NCBI GenBank assembly: GCA_964017145.1
Contig: OZ024845.1
Location: 930,001-994,000 of the forward strand
Length of the DNA: 64,000 nt
Source of the DNA: Agrocybe praecox
Lineage: Eukaryota; Basidiomycota; Agaricomycetes; Agaricales; Agrocybaceae
Direction: 5' to 3'
Translations under genes and position numbers: made by a program
Notes under the pieces: generated by a model
Seen by the model: the letters and a program-made list of their open reading frames with translations, nothing else
Told to the model about the DNA's origin: nothing
The model's database searches: none
Shown: positions 31,937 through 44,000 of the stretch, in pieces
Layout of the letters: each line of letters begins with the position of its first letter
How positions within the stretch are numbered: position 1 is the stretch's first letter

Positions 31937-34891
31937 CTACTTTGATTGTTCAGCAGCATGAATAGCCTTGGCTGCTTTGATTTCCTCTTCAAGATTGTCC
32001 ACAGCTGTGTAGGATATAGTACTATGTAAGTAATTAGTCATATAAACAAGAATAAAAAGGGCATACAAAGACGATTTTCTGATATTATAGTCCAAAGAGC
32101 ATCATGAATTTGAGTGGCAGTGGGTGGCGGGACATTTTTAGCTGGTAAGGTTTTATATATACAAGTTAATTTAGATAACAAGGGGAAAAAAATACAATTT
32201 TGATCAAACAAGTGGACCAGCTTATGAACTGGCTTTTTCCCCTTGAATTTGAACTCCTCCAGTTCTGTTTAAATTGATTTATGTGAAAAAATGATATTTA
32301 CAATTTTTAAAGCTTACTATTGTATGATGCCAATGCAATTGGGACAGCATTTGAAACTTGTGAATGAGATAATGCTTGATATAGCTTCAAAGTCTCCAAA
32401 AAGTAAGTTTTGATTGAGACTTTATAGTATGTGGTGAACAAATAAAAAACATGTTCAGAGCAAATTATCAAACCTAGTTAAGGAATATATTAGATGTATG
32501 TTGACAATGAAACAAAATGAATAAAAGCAAACATATAGCAGAGCAAAGTGCCTTTTGCATTTTGGATTGAGGTAATCCATTAAACTGAGAGAAAGTAACA
32601 TTAATAATATATGAAAAATATGTTAATAAATGATTACCATTTTTTCAATGGCTGAGGCTATAGTGGGAAACATTTTTTGCTAAAGGGTTGAGAAAATTCG
32701 AATAAGGCAAAAAACAAAGGCAGAAAAGAATGAATTCCAAGCACATCCTATGAAACAAAGAAAAACACAGAAGAATTAAACCAAAGAACAAAGGCAGAGA
32801 AGAATGAATTCCACACACATCCTATGAAACAAAGCAAAACACAGAAGAATTAAACCAAAGAACAAAGGCAGAGAAGAATGAATTCCACGCACATGCTATG
32901 AAACAAAGAAAAACACAGAAGAATTAAACCAAAGAACAAAGGCAGAGAAGAATGAATTCCACGCACAAACTATGAAACAAAGAAAAACACAGAAGAATTA
33001 AACCAAAGAACAAAGGCAGAGAAGAATGAATTCCACGCACAACCTATGAAACAAAGAAAAACACAGAAGAATTAAACCAAAGAACAAAGGCAGAGAAGAA
33101 TGAATTCCACGCACAAGCTATGAAACAAAGAAAAACACAGAAGAATTAAACCAAGGAACAAAGGCAGAGAAGAATGAATTCCACGCACAAACTATGAAAC
33201 AAAGAAAAACACAGAAGAATTAAACCAAAGAACAAAGGCAGAGAAGAATGAATTCCACGCACATGCTATGAAACAAAGAAAAACACAGAAGAATTAAACC
33301 AAAGAACAAAGGCAGAGAAGAATGAATTCCACGCACATCCTATGAAACAAAGAAAAACACAGAAGAATTAAACCAAAGAACAAAGGCAGAGAAGAATGAA
33401 TTCCACACACAACCTATGAAACAAAGAAAAACACAGAAGAATTAAACCAAAGAACAAAGGCAGAGAAGAATGAATTCCACGCACATACTATGAAACAACA
33501 GAAAACACAGGAGAATTCAGCCAAACAACAAATGCAGAAAAGAATGTCTACGCACATCCTATTAATGATGGAAGAAAAATCAATGACTAGAAAATAATTA
33601 TAAACACATTGTAAAACAGAAACTTACCCTCCAAAATTTCTACAAATATTCAATTAATATATTATTTTGTTGCAAAATCATTGAATCAAGGATATACCGT
33701 AGCATAAGGAAAAAATTCTATTATTTGTTGCACATGTATGCTTCCCTCACTTGTTAGCAGTGGTATGAGATGCCTTCCAAATATTATTTTAGTAAATCAC
33801 TGTAGAGATTTTCTATCTTTAAATCAATACCTGTCAAATGCCTTTTTCATGCACAACTCTAAATTTGCTTGCTGTGTTAAGACAAGCAAGTGACGTAGAT
33901 TCTCATCACCAAGAGAGTTCAAGGTTTTGTGTATGAGAATGTCACTCTTGATATTCTCTGGCATAATTTCTACCAAATAAAGCAGTCAGCCATATTTAAA
34001 TAATTATACAGTTTGATTGATTACACATTACCTCCCAAATACACTACTGCCGATGGTGGATACTTTAATTTCTGCAATTCCGCCCATGCACCTTCTTTCA
34101 CCTGCTTGATGGCAGAAGCCCGACGCTCTGCAGCTGGTTTATCCTTATCTTTTCGCCATTCCTCTGCATCTTTGACATGCATCTTGGTGAAAATGACAAC
34201 AACCGGAACTATTTATCATTAGAAATAATGTTATAATGATGATGTCAATAAGCATGCACCCTTTCCGGTTCCACATTCAGAGAAAAATTGCTTCTCTGCA
34301 TGTGTTATAGGCCTTGAATTATCAACCGCGATGCAATACCTAGTGTTGATAAATTTAAGGTAATATCTCCCCGAAGCGATCAGAGCACGTTACCATATGG
34401 TATGCAATTGGTCATCCAGTAGCCGCTCTTGCGAACGCCCCTTGATAAAATCCTGGACTATTTTTAACTCATCAACCCCACCACTTTCGAATCCGCGAGA
34501 GTCATGAAACACAAATTTCTTGTTGCTTTCGAAGACCATCTCGTCGTTGATGTCATGTATGCCTCGCTGAGATGTTAATTGAGCCCCAAGTCCGATACAG
34601 CAGGCACCAACTAAACTGACCTCAATTGTGGGCCTAAGTACATGATCTTCGGGCGTCATCTAAAGCAAGGCACTAAGGAATCTAACATGGAGAAGTATGA
34701 TATATGCTCACTTGCTTCCCCTTCTTATTTCTTATAATCGGCTTCTCAGTGGTGTCACAGACTCTCTGGAGGACGGTCGTTTTGCCCGAGTTGCGTCGGC
34801 CTATAATGAGAACACGGAAGCGGCCAAACTTGCTGCGAATTTTCTCGTAGTGTTCAGGAGATATCACAGAGCTTTGTGCTGGTGTAGACAT
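31937..34891 (-). CDS. P-loop GTPase (G-domain) protein of the agaricomycete family
   Basis: Start ATG at 34891 (MSTPAQSSVISPEHYEKI). Exons 34712-34891, 34394-34659 and 34260-34339 are clear, and several small ones follow. Motifs: VLIIGRRNSGKTTVLQR (P-loop, G1), HDSRGFESGG (G3, DxxG), YCIAVDNSRPITHAEKQFF, and VPVVVIFTKMH (G4, with His where TKxD is usual). Further exons read LRHLLVLTQQANLELCMKKA, KMFPTIASAIEKM, LKLYQALSHSQVSNAVPIA and finally AVDNLEEEIKAAKAIHAAEQ before TAG at 31937-31939. Such proteins are widespread in mushrooms and their role is unknown. The frame looks intact. One intron holds a 74 bp tandem array. The altered G4 Asp may change guanine specificity. Confidence 0.75.
32717..33563. 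repeat. 74 bp tandem array, about 11.4 units, in a GTPase intron
   Basis: Unit starts (CAGA[GA]AAGAATG) fall exactly every 74 bp: 32721, 32795, 32869, and so on to 33535. Units differ mainly in 2-4 bases after CACGCACA. The array lies between the exon encoding IHVQQIIEFFPYAT and the one encoding KMFPTIASAIEKM, making an intron of about 1 kb where others are 50-60 bp. Confidence 0.95.
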
Positions 34892-37329
34892 TCTGTACAA
34901 GATACTTTGTATCGAGCAACGAGTGTTGAAAGATGTAACGATTGAAGGTCTGATCAAGGCGATGAACACCGTGGTAACATCCAACTTCCAAGTAACACCT
35001 CAGTGACAGTGACCTTTGCCTCTCGGCACCCCGGCAGCATTATCCCAAAGCGCGTTCGCGGTTCTCTTTCCACCAATGGACGATATAAAACGTCGATATA
35101 TAATATCTGGGACTGCACTACATTACTCGCCATACCCTATAGAAGATTCCACAAGTTAGTAAGCGGGTTAGATCAGATCTACATAGATGAATATCCTGGT
35201 TGACTCATCCAAACAAGCCCCATTGACATCTCCCTCTATGTCTGGGGTATATCACAGACTGACTGGACTGGGCTGAACTCAATTTGAATTGAGGGGCGTG
35301 GCACTGCAGTACATTGACGGAGATCCGCATGTTTAGATGTGAGAAGGTGGAAGGAACGCCCACGAGGGATTTTCTACGTGAACATGAAAGGTACGCAAAT
35401 ATGGGGTATACAATTCTCGAGTTGACTTGCATTCTTTTACTTACACTACATTAGTCGCTGGCATCCACCGAAGTACCAAGCTACCGTCCATCTATTCCGG
35501 TGTTTTCTGTCTCTACCGACAAACTTGGAACCATCGTGTAGATTTCGAGCGGCATTCTTGAAGAGCCTTTGAGGGTACAAGCAATGACTTGGAAGAAAGG
35601 GATCTGCATAATGACGTCAAGAGCTACGGGGGCCGGTGGAGCGAATTGGTGGACCTTATTCAAGTACCGAACATGCAAATTCTCGTTGTCAACGGTGCCC
35701 AAACAGGTGCCGCGGGTTACGGATGTGTTGGTGCCCCTAACTATACAACTCGCCTCGTCAAGTGGGTATCAGCAGCGCGACGAATCCAGAATGTCCTCCT
35801 CTCATTTGAAACCTAGCAGGAAGGTTATGTTTGGTCGTCATTCTTGCTACTACCATCGGAAGACTCCGCTATCACTCCACGACGTCTCTCACGCCGAATG
35901 GAACAGTTGTGTTTGGGTGTCAAGATTTACTGATTCTGTGAGTCGCTCACTCTTCCACAGACGTTACTTAACACTTACCTTAGTTGAAAACTGCCAAAGT
36001 ATAAGCTGCAAGCACACGAGAAGTCGGGCCGATGACTGTATGTTTGGTTATGGGTGCTGAAACTATGTGGTAAGTGCCCTACATCTTTCAGTACGTACCC
36101 GTTACCATGAAATAATTTATGTGCACGCCAGAATTATCGCCTTCGCCCAGTCCTGCCTTCCATCGTCTCCGGGGCCCATCACTGCGCGCAGAGGGAGAGG
36201 TCAATGATCAAAAGCAAGCCTTATTCATATCGACCAGCACAAGCTGCGAGGCGCCGTAAAAACAATGGGCGAGACACCTTCCGAGGTGGCGATGGTTCGT
36301 GAGCCCATCAGATCGAGTACAAAGGCCTTACGACCGTAAACGGAGGCTGCGTGAGACAGGTAAGCAAATATCTCTATCTCGAGCAGTGTAACTATGTAAC
36401 TCGCGCATCTTTTCACCAGACGTCAACGGCGATGTTGAACCAAGTGTTTTGCACCGCATCGATGAATGTCCATATGATATCCACCAATCCATAAATTTCC
36501 CATATCAGTTTTGAAGCCCTCACAGGCCACTACGTGAATTGTCCGTTGAGAGTCGATACAGGAGGTCCAACTTTAGAGGCAATTCCACTACAAGTTTGCT
36601 ATGGAGATCGTTACTGCCTGAGCTACCTGTAGTTCTCGTTTGTCGATGTCCATTCTTCGACACTTAGTTAGGAATAAGAGTCAAACGTCGCCCACGCTTC
36701 GGTTACCTATATAACCTTGCGACAAATCATGCAACCAAATCCACTTGTGCCAACCGGTCCATTTGTGATTCTCATTGTATGTTATTCTGAACATTGCTTT
36801 TGCGTAGATTCCAATACTGAAAAGTAATATTACATGTATATTGTATATACAAAATTCGTAAATGTAGCATCAGAATTCAAGCTCACGATTGAGTGAGATG
36901 TTTTGCATCGATTCGGGACGGACCATGTTGGTGCTTTTCGTTTACTTTCGCAGCGAGATGCGCGAGCCTGCAGTTAGACAGGTCACAGTAGGTTCGTATT
37001 TGGAAAAGACTACTTGGAACTGGCGACTTCTTCAGCCACCTCCACAGGATATGGGATAATATTGACGCCTTGGATTTTGGAGTAAGGGGGTGATCCGACT
37101 CCGAGAGTTAAAAGCAGAATGCTGGTTTTTTCTTCGATCGAAGTCTATCGTTTCTGGTTGGCTATTATCGGAGTGAGCCCATCTTGTATCTGCCGCTGAG
37201 GAAACTAAAAAACAACAGATGAACGGACAACGCTCTCCACTCCTGTTCAAGAAATGGCCGACTTCGAACTCGACGAAGTTGCCCGTACTGCCTAACGCTC
37301 CTCCTTTCCCTGCCGACAATTTATCTGAC
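34892..37329. other. Gene remnants, unrecognised, upstream of the GTPase gene
   Basis: The first 100-200 bp must include the GTPase promoter. A plus-strand open frame at 35569-36060 (MTWKKGICIMTSRATGAGG onwards) overlaps another at 35589-35816; neither gives a family I know. A short piece near 36230-36420 is also frame-broken. I see no intact gene and no repeat structure in 36430-37030. Confidence 0.35.
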
Positions 37330-38180
37330 GGATATAGCGAAACCTAGACGGACGCAGTCCCAGAGATGCCTTCATAAGTGCCAATTCGACAACGTTCTCT
37401 CCATCTCCATCTCCATCTCCATCTCCATCTTCTTCACCATCTTCTTTGCCTTCGCCTCTTCTTTGCCTTCCTACACCGACACCTGCAACAACATCAACAT
37501 CCACACCCATCGCATCTTCCCCCCTCGGTGCAAATGGGTTTGGGCGCCGCGGGACAATCACTGATCCTCCTGCGTCAGGATATGGACACACTACGAGTGG
37601 TCCTACTAGCTCTATAAGTGAGACTGACTCAAGCCAGAGCCCAAGCTCGACGATGGTGATGACAGTGATGACGATGATGACGCTCAAGGAGAGGGTATCA
37701 CTCGGCTCGGGATTGGGTCTTTTTAGGAAAAATAAACACATCCCCCCTCATCGAGACTGTACCCAGGCCTGTGGCTGGGACTGGGACTGATCAATCTGGC
37801 TCGCCTGCGTCGTCGCGTAGCAGTTACCGACATGGGCATAGTACTACCCATAACACCCACAGTAACACCCACAACACACATGGCACACCGACGAGCGCGT
37901 TACGCTAGAAGTCGAGCTATGATTCCTCGAGAGCATCGGCGCCTTTGAGAGGTATAGGTGTGGGTGGGAGGAGCGTTAGCACGAGTGCTGTGAGCGGTGC
38001 AAGCGGACCTGGTGCGCTGAGAGCGAGCGAGAAAGAGAGAGAACCATGTCGAGCACGAACGCAAGCGAGAGAGGGAAAGTAGGGGGTATGAAGGTGGGTA
38101 CGGAGGTGCAGGGTGGGTGTGCGATGAGTCGCGATCGGGATAGCGGTGCTGAGAGGGCTGGGGCTGGGACGCTTAGGGCC
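37330..38180 (+). pseudogene. Ser/Thr/Gly-rich gene remnant (module Y copy 2)
   Basis: Starts with a (CATCTC)n-type run near 37399-37425. It then reads IASSPLGANGFGRRGTITDP, SGPTSSISETDSSQSPSS and LGSGLGLFRKNKH, followed by a His/Asn/Thr-rich part and ISTSAVSGASGPGALRAS-like text. Several stops and frame changes interrupt it. The 3' part (37950-38170) recurs in diverged form at 29040-29230. The low-complexity protein has no recognised domain. Confidence 0.45.
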
Positions 38181-38964
38181 TGTTTGGATCCCCAGCTCCG
38201 ATCAGGCTGTAGGCTTAAGCTTCAGCTTCGGCAGCCGAGGGATTATACTGGCAGTGGTTTCAGAAACCACGCAGGGAGCTGCATACCGCCTACGCCTGCT
38301 AGAGGAAAGCGATTAATCTGGTATTTATTGAAATATCGACGACTGGATGGTTTTTTATTATCTTTTCTTGTCAATTTAGGCCTATTGAAGTACGACTGAC
38401 TGGATGCTTACCCATCTTGTAACAACGACCATGAGCCAGCGACGAAATCCTTGAGTATGATGATCTTTGAAGCAACGTTGACCGATGGTCACGAAATACG
38501 CCCAAGTTCGGACCGATTGCATTTTCGACTTGTTCAAATCGGGCCTCCATGCGAGACCTTTTATACTCGTCAAAGTCGCCATAAAAGACCATGGCGACCA
38601 AAACTCAATCAACGAAAAAAAAGGTAGGTCTTCGAGCAGGTCTCTTTCGCTCCCAGATCTGAGTCGTTGCCGTTGCCATTTTTCTTGCTAGGTACAACCG
38701 TAGGACGACGGCGTTTATTTTGATCGATGGTTGAGAACCATAGACCAGAGAATGTGACATTTGAGAGATGTGCCTCGACTTGCTATTGGTGAGGGAAATA
38801 TATTGAGTTTCTGTTCAATTTTGCTTGCGAGCAGAGGGTAATAGATGGGACACAGAGGGAGTCAAGAGTTCGCTGCTAGCGCTCAGAAAGGGTTCGCTTA
38901 ACGCGGTCATGTGACCCTTCGATTTTCAAATTTCGACCTCGTGCCCGGTGCCGACATACTTACA
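38181..38964. other. Unassigned, with a diverged relative of the 477 bp repeat
   Basis: About 38810-38930 resembles the outer part of the 477 bp repeat (TTGCTTGCGAGCAGA, GGGACACAGAGGGAGTCAAGAG, GCGGTCATGTGACCCTT versus the right-arm text near 29757-29860). The rest, including a Trp/Gly/Arg-rich stretch around 38400-38690, has no supported gene. Confidence 0.5.
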
Positions 38965-39560
38965 TCTCGAAACTCAAACCTCATCGTGATTCGTGAATTA
39001 CACCGGACTATTTGAACAAAAGGGTTCTTTTCCTAGCCGATTCTCAACAAACCATGTCGGCCGCTGCAAGCTACCAGCGAAAATATGTCTTCCGATAAGG
39101 ATGTCTCCCCGGTCCGGGCTCTGGCGGTGAGATCCTCAATCCAAACGAACAAGCACGTCTCCCTTTGGTCAACTTTCGAGGGAGCAGGAACTTGAGCGAG
39201 AGGCGTTGGAAAAGGCTCCATGTTCCAAAACTCACCCGGTCCGGAGGAGCTCCCAGACTCTCTCCTCCGAGGAGTATCATTATTCTTTCTTCTTGGAACA
39301 CTAGTGATTTTTAGAGAAGATTTAGAAGTGAATTTAACTCCTCCATTGAGCGGGCACTTGCTAATCTTTCACAGCTCTTGGGAATACTGTTTTTAGACCG
39401 TGTCTTTTTGTCGATCACCACCACCCGCTACATGAATTACCCTCTATCGTCTACGTTGCTCGTCACGGTACATCCCCATTGCTCGCAAGTTTGCTTCTTC
39501 TGCCTGTCTCTGCCTGTCTTCCATCCACCGCCACCACCAACCCTCACCCGGAAGATTTTA
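38965..39560 (+). repeat. Repeat module W, copy 2
   Basis: Direct-orientation relative of 29895-30410, diverged by substitutions and insertions. See copy 1 for landmarks. Confidence 0.6.
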
Positions 39561-39675
39561 ACCAACACGCACACACACACAACAACTATACCACTTTGCA
39601 TTGATTCCCCGCAATCTCATCAAGTGTATCAACATAATCAAGCATCATCGTTATCTTGTGACTGATGGCTCGAAC

Positions 39676-40074
39676 ATGTACACTTTTTCTTGGGGCGACC
39701 GTTATTCTCCCTGCAAAAAAATCTCCGAGTGCACAATATTTGAAATTGAAGCCAGCGAGCATGGCATGCCTTCGCCAGGTAGATTGGAGAAGCATAGGAT
39801 GGAACTTTACCATCAGTTGGCCGTCGAATGGTCGAAACCATACATCGAGGAAGTAGTGAATGACTCGACACTTGTGTTTGGGCAAGAAAGGAGCGCAGAT
39901 ATGGTAACTGAAGCCGTCAACGCAGAAGGCTTATTCGTAGCATGCCACGTTATGATGGATTCCTTCGTTCAAAAGGCAACGATCCACATAGATAACTACA
40001 TCAAGACCCGCCATCGGGCAATGACCGACAACATTGTGCGGGATTTTGCTGACCGAAAGACCCAACGGGTATAG
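39676..40074 (+). CDS. Hypothetical protein, 132 residues, possibly a fragment
   Basis: The frame from ATG at 39676 reads MYTFSWGDRYSPCKKISECT, then YHQLAVEWSKPYIEEVVND and NAEGLFVACHVMMDSFVQKA, to TAG at 40072-40074. The frame is open further upstream, so an earlier start or spliced exon is possible. Composition is ordinary and codon use looks coding, but no domain is recognised. It lies between repeat modules W and X, so it may belong to the same duplicated block. Confidence 0.35.
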   Translation: MYTFSWGDRYSPCKKISECTIFEIEASEHGMPSPGRLEKHRMELYHQLAVEWSKPYIEEVVNDSTLVFGQERSADMVTEAVNAEGLFVACHVMMDSFVQKATIHIDNYIKTRHRAMTDNIVRDFADRKTQRV

Positions 40075-40144
40075 AAGCTTAGAGAGAGGCTGGAGACAGA
40101 GCTGACGTGGCTATTGAATTTAAACATTGGAAAGCACACGCGGA

Positions 40145-41560
40145 ATCTGTACGTCCTCTTGCCAGGTTATTTCCTGGAAGCAAACAATCCTACGTTGCTT
40201 GTCCAGTACCAGTTCTGTGAGATCCGGTCTTCTTTTCCCCGCCCCGACCGATTTCAGGCTTCTTAGCGGCCGGTTCTTATGTTTTCTGGCAAAACCTCGC
40301 CAGTTCTCGGAATGGCGATGATCGATAAAGAACAAACAACGCCATATCGCCACCTGGGTTTTTAAGCCTTCTATTCCCTCCAACGCCTCTTTCTTTCCAG
40401 CCACCACCATCACCTACTCGCCAGTCTTTCAAGGCTACTGACCACAAGCCTTTATCTTACTCTCGCCATGGGTCGACACAACTCATGATCATGCTCGCTC
40501 AAACGTAACCATCACCACTTTCGATGGCATAACATCGCTGCTTCCATCGCCGTGGGAGTGAGCGTCGTCTATCTCGGTACGTTCGCTCGCATCGCTTTTA
40601 TCGATGCATCGTACTAATCTCTCAGTCGTAGTATATCACTTTCTTCCATCTGTGCTCTTTATGGTCATAGATTGGGAATGGCATTGCCGGTATGTTCAAT
40701 CACCTTTAATACTTGATCGTTGTCTTGATCAATCTTTCTTTGTTCGTAGTCTTACCAAGGGGTAACGCTCATGTGTGGCCGTGTTCGGCCAGCCTCTGGC
40801 GTGTCGTTCTTGGTAAGTAATCCCGCCGTTCCAAACGTATATTTGATGTTAATGGAATCCGTATAGCCGCTAATTAAAAGGCTTGACCGAGCGCCTCCCG
40901 CTTGATCATCTTGAAAGGCCTTCCTATCGGCGGACGGGCGCTGCTCGGTGCAGGATAGACAACATTTGGGTTATGTTCGGAAGCCTCGAGTATGTCGATC
41001 TCAACATATGTTGAGCGTGCACTGCTTGAGCACCCCGTTCCTCTGGCGCCGAAGTTGTTCTTTCCTTGCCGGGTTATATAGCCTTGCTCGATATAGGCGG
41101 TTCCCATCGAGGATCAGAGAAGACAAGAGGATCAGCGAAGGCACGAACCTTCAAAGGCCTTCCTATCGACAGCGGATGGGCTCTGCCTGGTGCGGGCTAG
41201 ACAACGCTTTTGGGTCATGTTCGGAAGACTTGGAGTATGTCGATCTCAACGTTGGTTGAGTGTGCACTGCTTGAGCACCCCGTTCCTCTGGCGCCAATGT
41301 TGTCTTTTCCCCAGGTATGACAGTCCTTCTTCGATATAGGCGCGTGCGTGAGAAAGGATACAAGTTCGATTACGCGAAGGGAGCAAATAGCGTGCGCCGC
41401 AGGTGGGACTTGGAAGGCGAAGAAATGAAAACTATAAATTGTGAACTTAAAACGTAGTAGTTGCGCCCGGTCCACCTACGGTGTTAATCTATGTACTTTG
41501 ACATGCACTCATAATACTGCAAGACGTCGCAGAGACATGCTGCGCGTACGACGGCGCGTT
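40145..41560 (+). repeat. Repeat module X, copy 2
   Basis: Inverted relative of 27470-28612. Between 40440 and 40820 it shows exon/intron-like structure (HNIAASIAVGVSVVYL-type text with GTACG/CTCAG borders), suggesting a short membrane-protein gene; it has no intact frame. An internal tandem duplication of about 239 bp makes this copy longer than the other one. Confidence 0.7.
40915..41340 (+). repeat. Internal tandem duplication of about 239 bp in module X copy 2
   Basis: CCTTCCTATCG, GTATGTCGATCTCAAC and GAGTGTGCACTGCTTGAGCA-like blocks occur at 40919-41045 and again at 41158-41290. Copy 1 at 27.5-28.6 kb has the block only once. Confidence 0.8.
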
Positions 41561-42795
41561 GGTGAGATATTGCAACATTTCAGAGGTTCAGATATTGGAA
41601 AGCACATGCGGAATCTGTACGCCAACGAGAAAGAATTCAATCAAACCCAAAAGTACTGTCTCGGTATGGTCGGAGATCCTTTGAAGATGCGAAAAGAGAC
41701 TCAATAGCTTTGAGGATGCAAATACAATTGTACAATCCATGGAATTGGCAAAGCTTAATGATACCCAATACTCTACCTCTTTGACCACGGATGGCATGGC
41801 ATTGCTGGACGTCAAATGAAGTATTGGCAAAGTACATTTCTCGAAAGACGACTCAAGCACCAAGGAAATCAGTTTCGTTGATTTCGAACACGTAGAAAGT
41901 GAACCAAACTTTGCTGGGATGCTTCAAGGCAGTTATCAACAAGGTTGAATTAGTGACCGGTGGATTTTGGAGGTCGCAGCTTCCTGCACCAGAACTTGAG
42001 AAGATCATCGCAGCGCCGGATGCTAATATCAATGTTGCACTCCAAAAAGCAAGGCTTAGCCTGCTCGTACTATCGTGGAATTCAGCTCTGTGATAGTGGC
42101 CCCGGTTCTATCGGTCTCGTCGACACAAATTCCTCCGTTTTATTCTCTCGCAGATGGTCAAGACCATATGGTTTGACTAAAGCATAGATTTTATAACAAC
42201 GCAGACAAAGTAATGTTTAGTTTAAACGAGACTGAGCTAGAGGGCTATAGCTCAGTATTCAAGTTACAGAGGATCCCAATCACTTTCTTTCTCAGGATAT
42301 TGTCATCCTTGCAAGCCTTCGTAATGAACTTGTGATCACAGTTCCATACACATAGAGTATTATATAGAGCAGGCATATATGCACCCGTAGTAATACCTAA
42401 CCTTGAAACTGGTTATCAGTAAATATCGCGGGGCGGAAAACAGAATCGCACTGCAGAACAAAATCTTTTCGAGTAAATGATTTTCCAATTTTTGAACGGA
42501 GCGCCCAATATATCGATTTAATTCTTTCTTAGAAGTAGCATGCCTGAGGAAAGGTCAACAAGGAATTTCATATCAGTTGGAATGGTCGTATCCGGGGAAA
42601 GATAGAATGGCGCGACCGTCTAACCTGTGTCCTATAGCAGAGCTTTACTTTAAATACTTAAAGAGTGATGAAACCGCTTCTTGTATCTCGTCACAAGATC
42701 CAATCATTGTAGGGTCGCTTCACCGATAGAATCTTGAACTTTGATCATTTTCCTGGTGATTTCAGATGTTGTGTACCATATAACCACAGGTAGTA
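41561..42795. other. Gene-poor stretch before the HAD gene
   Basis: Short plus-strand frames (41581-41707 and 41899-42093, the latter containing FKAVINKVELVTGGFWRS) look protein-like, but no family is recognised and no complete gene can be built. 42100-42790 appears non-coding. Its right end should contain the HAD gene terminator. Confidence 0.4.
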
Positions 42796-43780
42796 TTACT
42801 CTTTCAAGTTGTCATACGGCGGTAAACCCCAATCTTCAGGCACAAAATCTTCCATCGATGTGAGCGTCTGGTCAGGTCTTTCCGCGACATGAGAGTGATC
42901 CAAAGCAAGCAAATGGGAGTCAGGTATCCAGACCACTAGGGAGGAGAAGGTCAACGAACAATTTGTGAAGTCCCAGGTTTAATAGTACCTGACATCCCGG
43001 CTCGCCTTCCAGCTTGCACACCTGCAACAGCATCTTCAATTACAAGACCTCTGGACCGATCCTTAATCTCATCCTCTGTTGGAGTGCCATCAGGCGTTCC
43101 CACATTGCGTCCTAGAATCCTAGCAGCGGTCAGGAAGATATCAGGGGCAGGTTTTCCCTTCATGTTGTATTCTTCATCGTCCGCACACACGATCTTGCCT
43201 TCAAAGCAAGTCATCACGTCCTGCAGATGGGCCGTCTTCATTTCCATCTTTCTGCGGCGTGAACTGGTCGCGACAGCCATTGGGATGTTGTGCTTCTTGA
43301 GATGAAAGACGAGTTTACGAACTCCGGGCAACAGTTCTATAGTCGGCCACATGGCGCGCTGGACACGATCTCTTTCTGCCGCGAATTCCTCGAGAGTAAG
43401 CCCGGTGTCAGAAAAAAAGGATACGATGTGAATCGCAGATTCCACGTCCGCTGAGTGGCATATAAGTCCCTCAAGAAACATTGATTATACCCCGTTCACA
43501 ATATCGCTCACACTTGCCCATGCAGCCTGATTTTATATCCCATGTTAACTCTTTTCCATATTTTTTCAGAGATGCGTCTATTTTTCACAGCGTCAGATCT
43601 TCTATGTTCATTCGATTGCTCGGAAGGTGCACTCACTTGCAGCAGCAGTAAAGATGCTTTCGGAATCAATCATTACGCCTGAGCATCTTCTGGATCATCA
43701 CAAGAAGTCGATGTATTTGCATGGTTGTAGTACACACCATCCATGTCAAATAGAACATATTCTATTTTTCCTCTTTCCAT
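42796..43780 (-). CDS. HAD-superfamily hydrolase, pseudouridine-5'-phosphatase/HDHD1 type
   Basis: Five exons in minus order (43738-43780, 43637-43678, 43491-43577, 42989-43450, 42796-42935) join in phase. Motif I is VLFDMDGVMIDSE (nucleophile and acid Asp). Motif II is MAVATSSRR. The catalytic Lys lies in MKGKPAPDIF, and motif IV in VIEDAVAGVQAGRRAG. The C terminus is VWIPDSHLLAL. These features match small cytosolic phosphatases acting on phosphomonoesters such as pseudouridine 5'-phosphate or 2-deoxyglucose 6-phosphate. The substrate cannot be told from the sequence. The 40 bp third intron is short but gives the only consistent phase. The gene diverges from the TBC gene across 220 bp. Confidence 0.85.
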
Positions 43781-44000
43781 AGCGATATGGCAACGACACG
43801 GGCAAACTGATGCTTTGAAGGTAGTGGTTAACTCTTGAGTTTGGTTTATTTACCGAGGCGTCATTGGTTCACGATACGGAAATACCGGCCCGATCAACCG
43901 TAGCTGGCCAAGTCTCCAAGCTTGACACTCGACTGTGCTTCAGCCTTGAGCTTAAACGACGACTATCAAACGACTTTTTTCGCCCTCTTTGTTGCTTGCT
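43781..44000. promoter_or_regulatory. 220 bp shared divergent promoter region
   Basis: Lies between the ATG of the HAD gene (minus) and the ATG of the TBC gene (plus). There is no clear TATA box. The short distance suggests shared control, which is inference. Confidence 0.4.

Noticed and set aside
32717..33563. CRISPR-like regular array
   Set aside because: Units of 74 bp are directly adjacent with no unique spacers, there are no cas genes, and the organism is a eukaryote. It is a tandem repeat in an intron.
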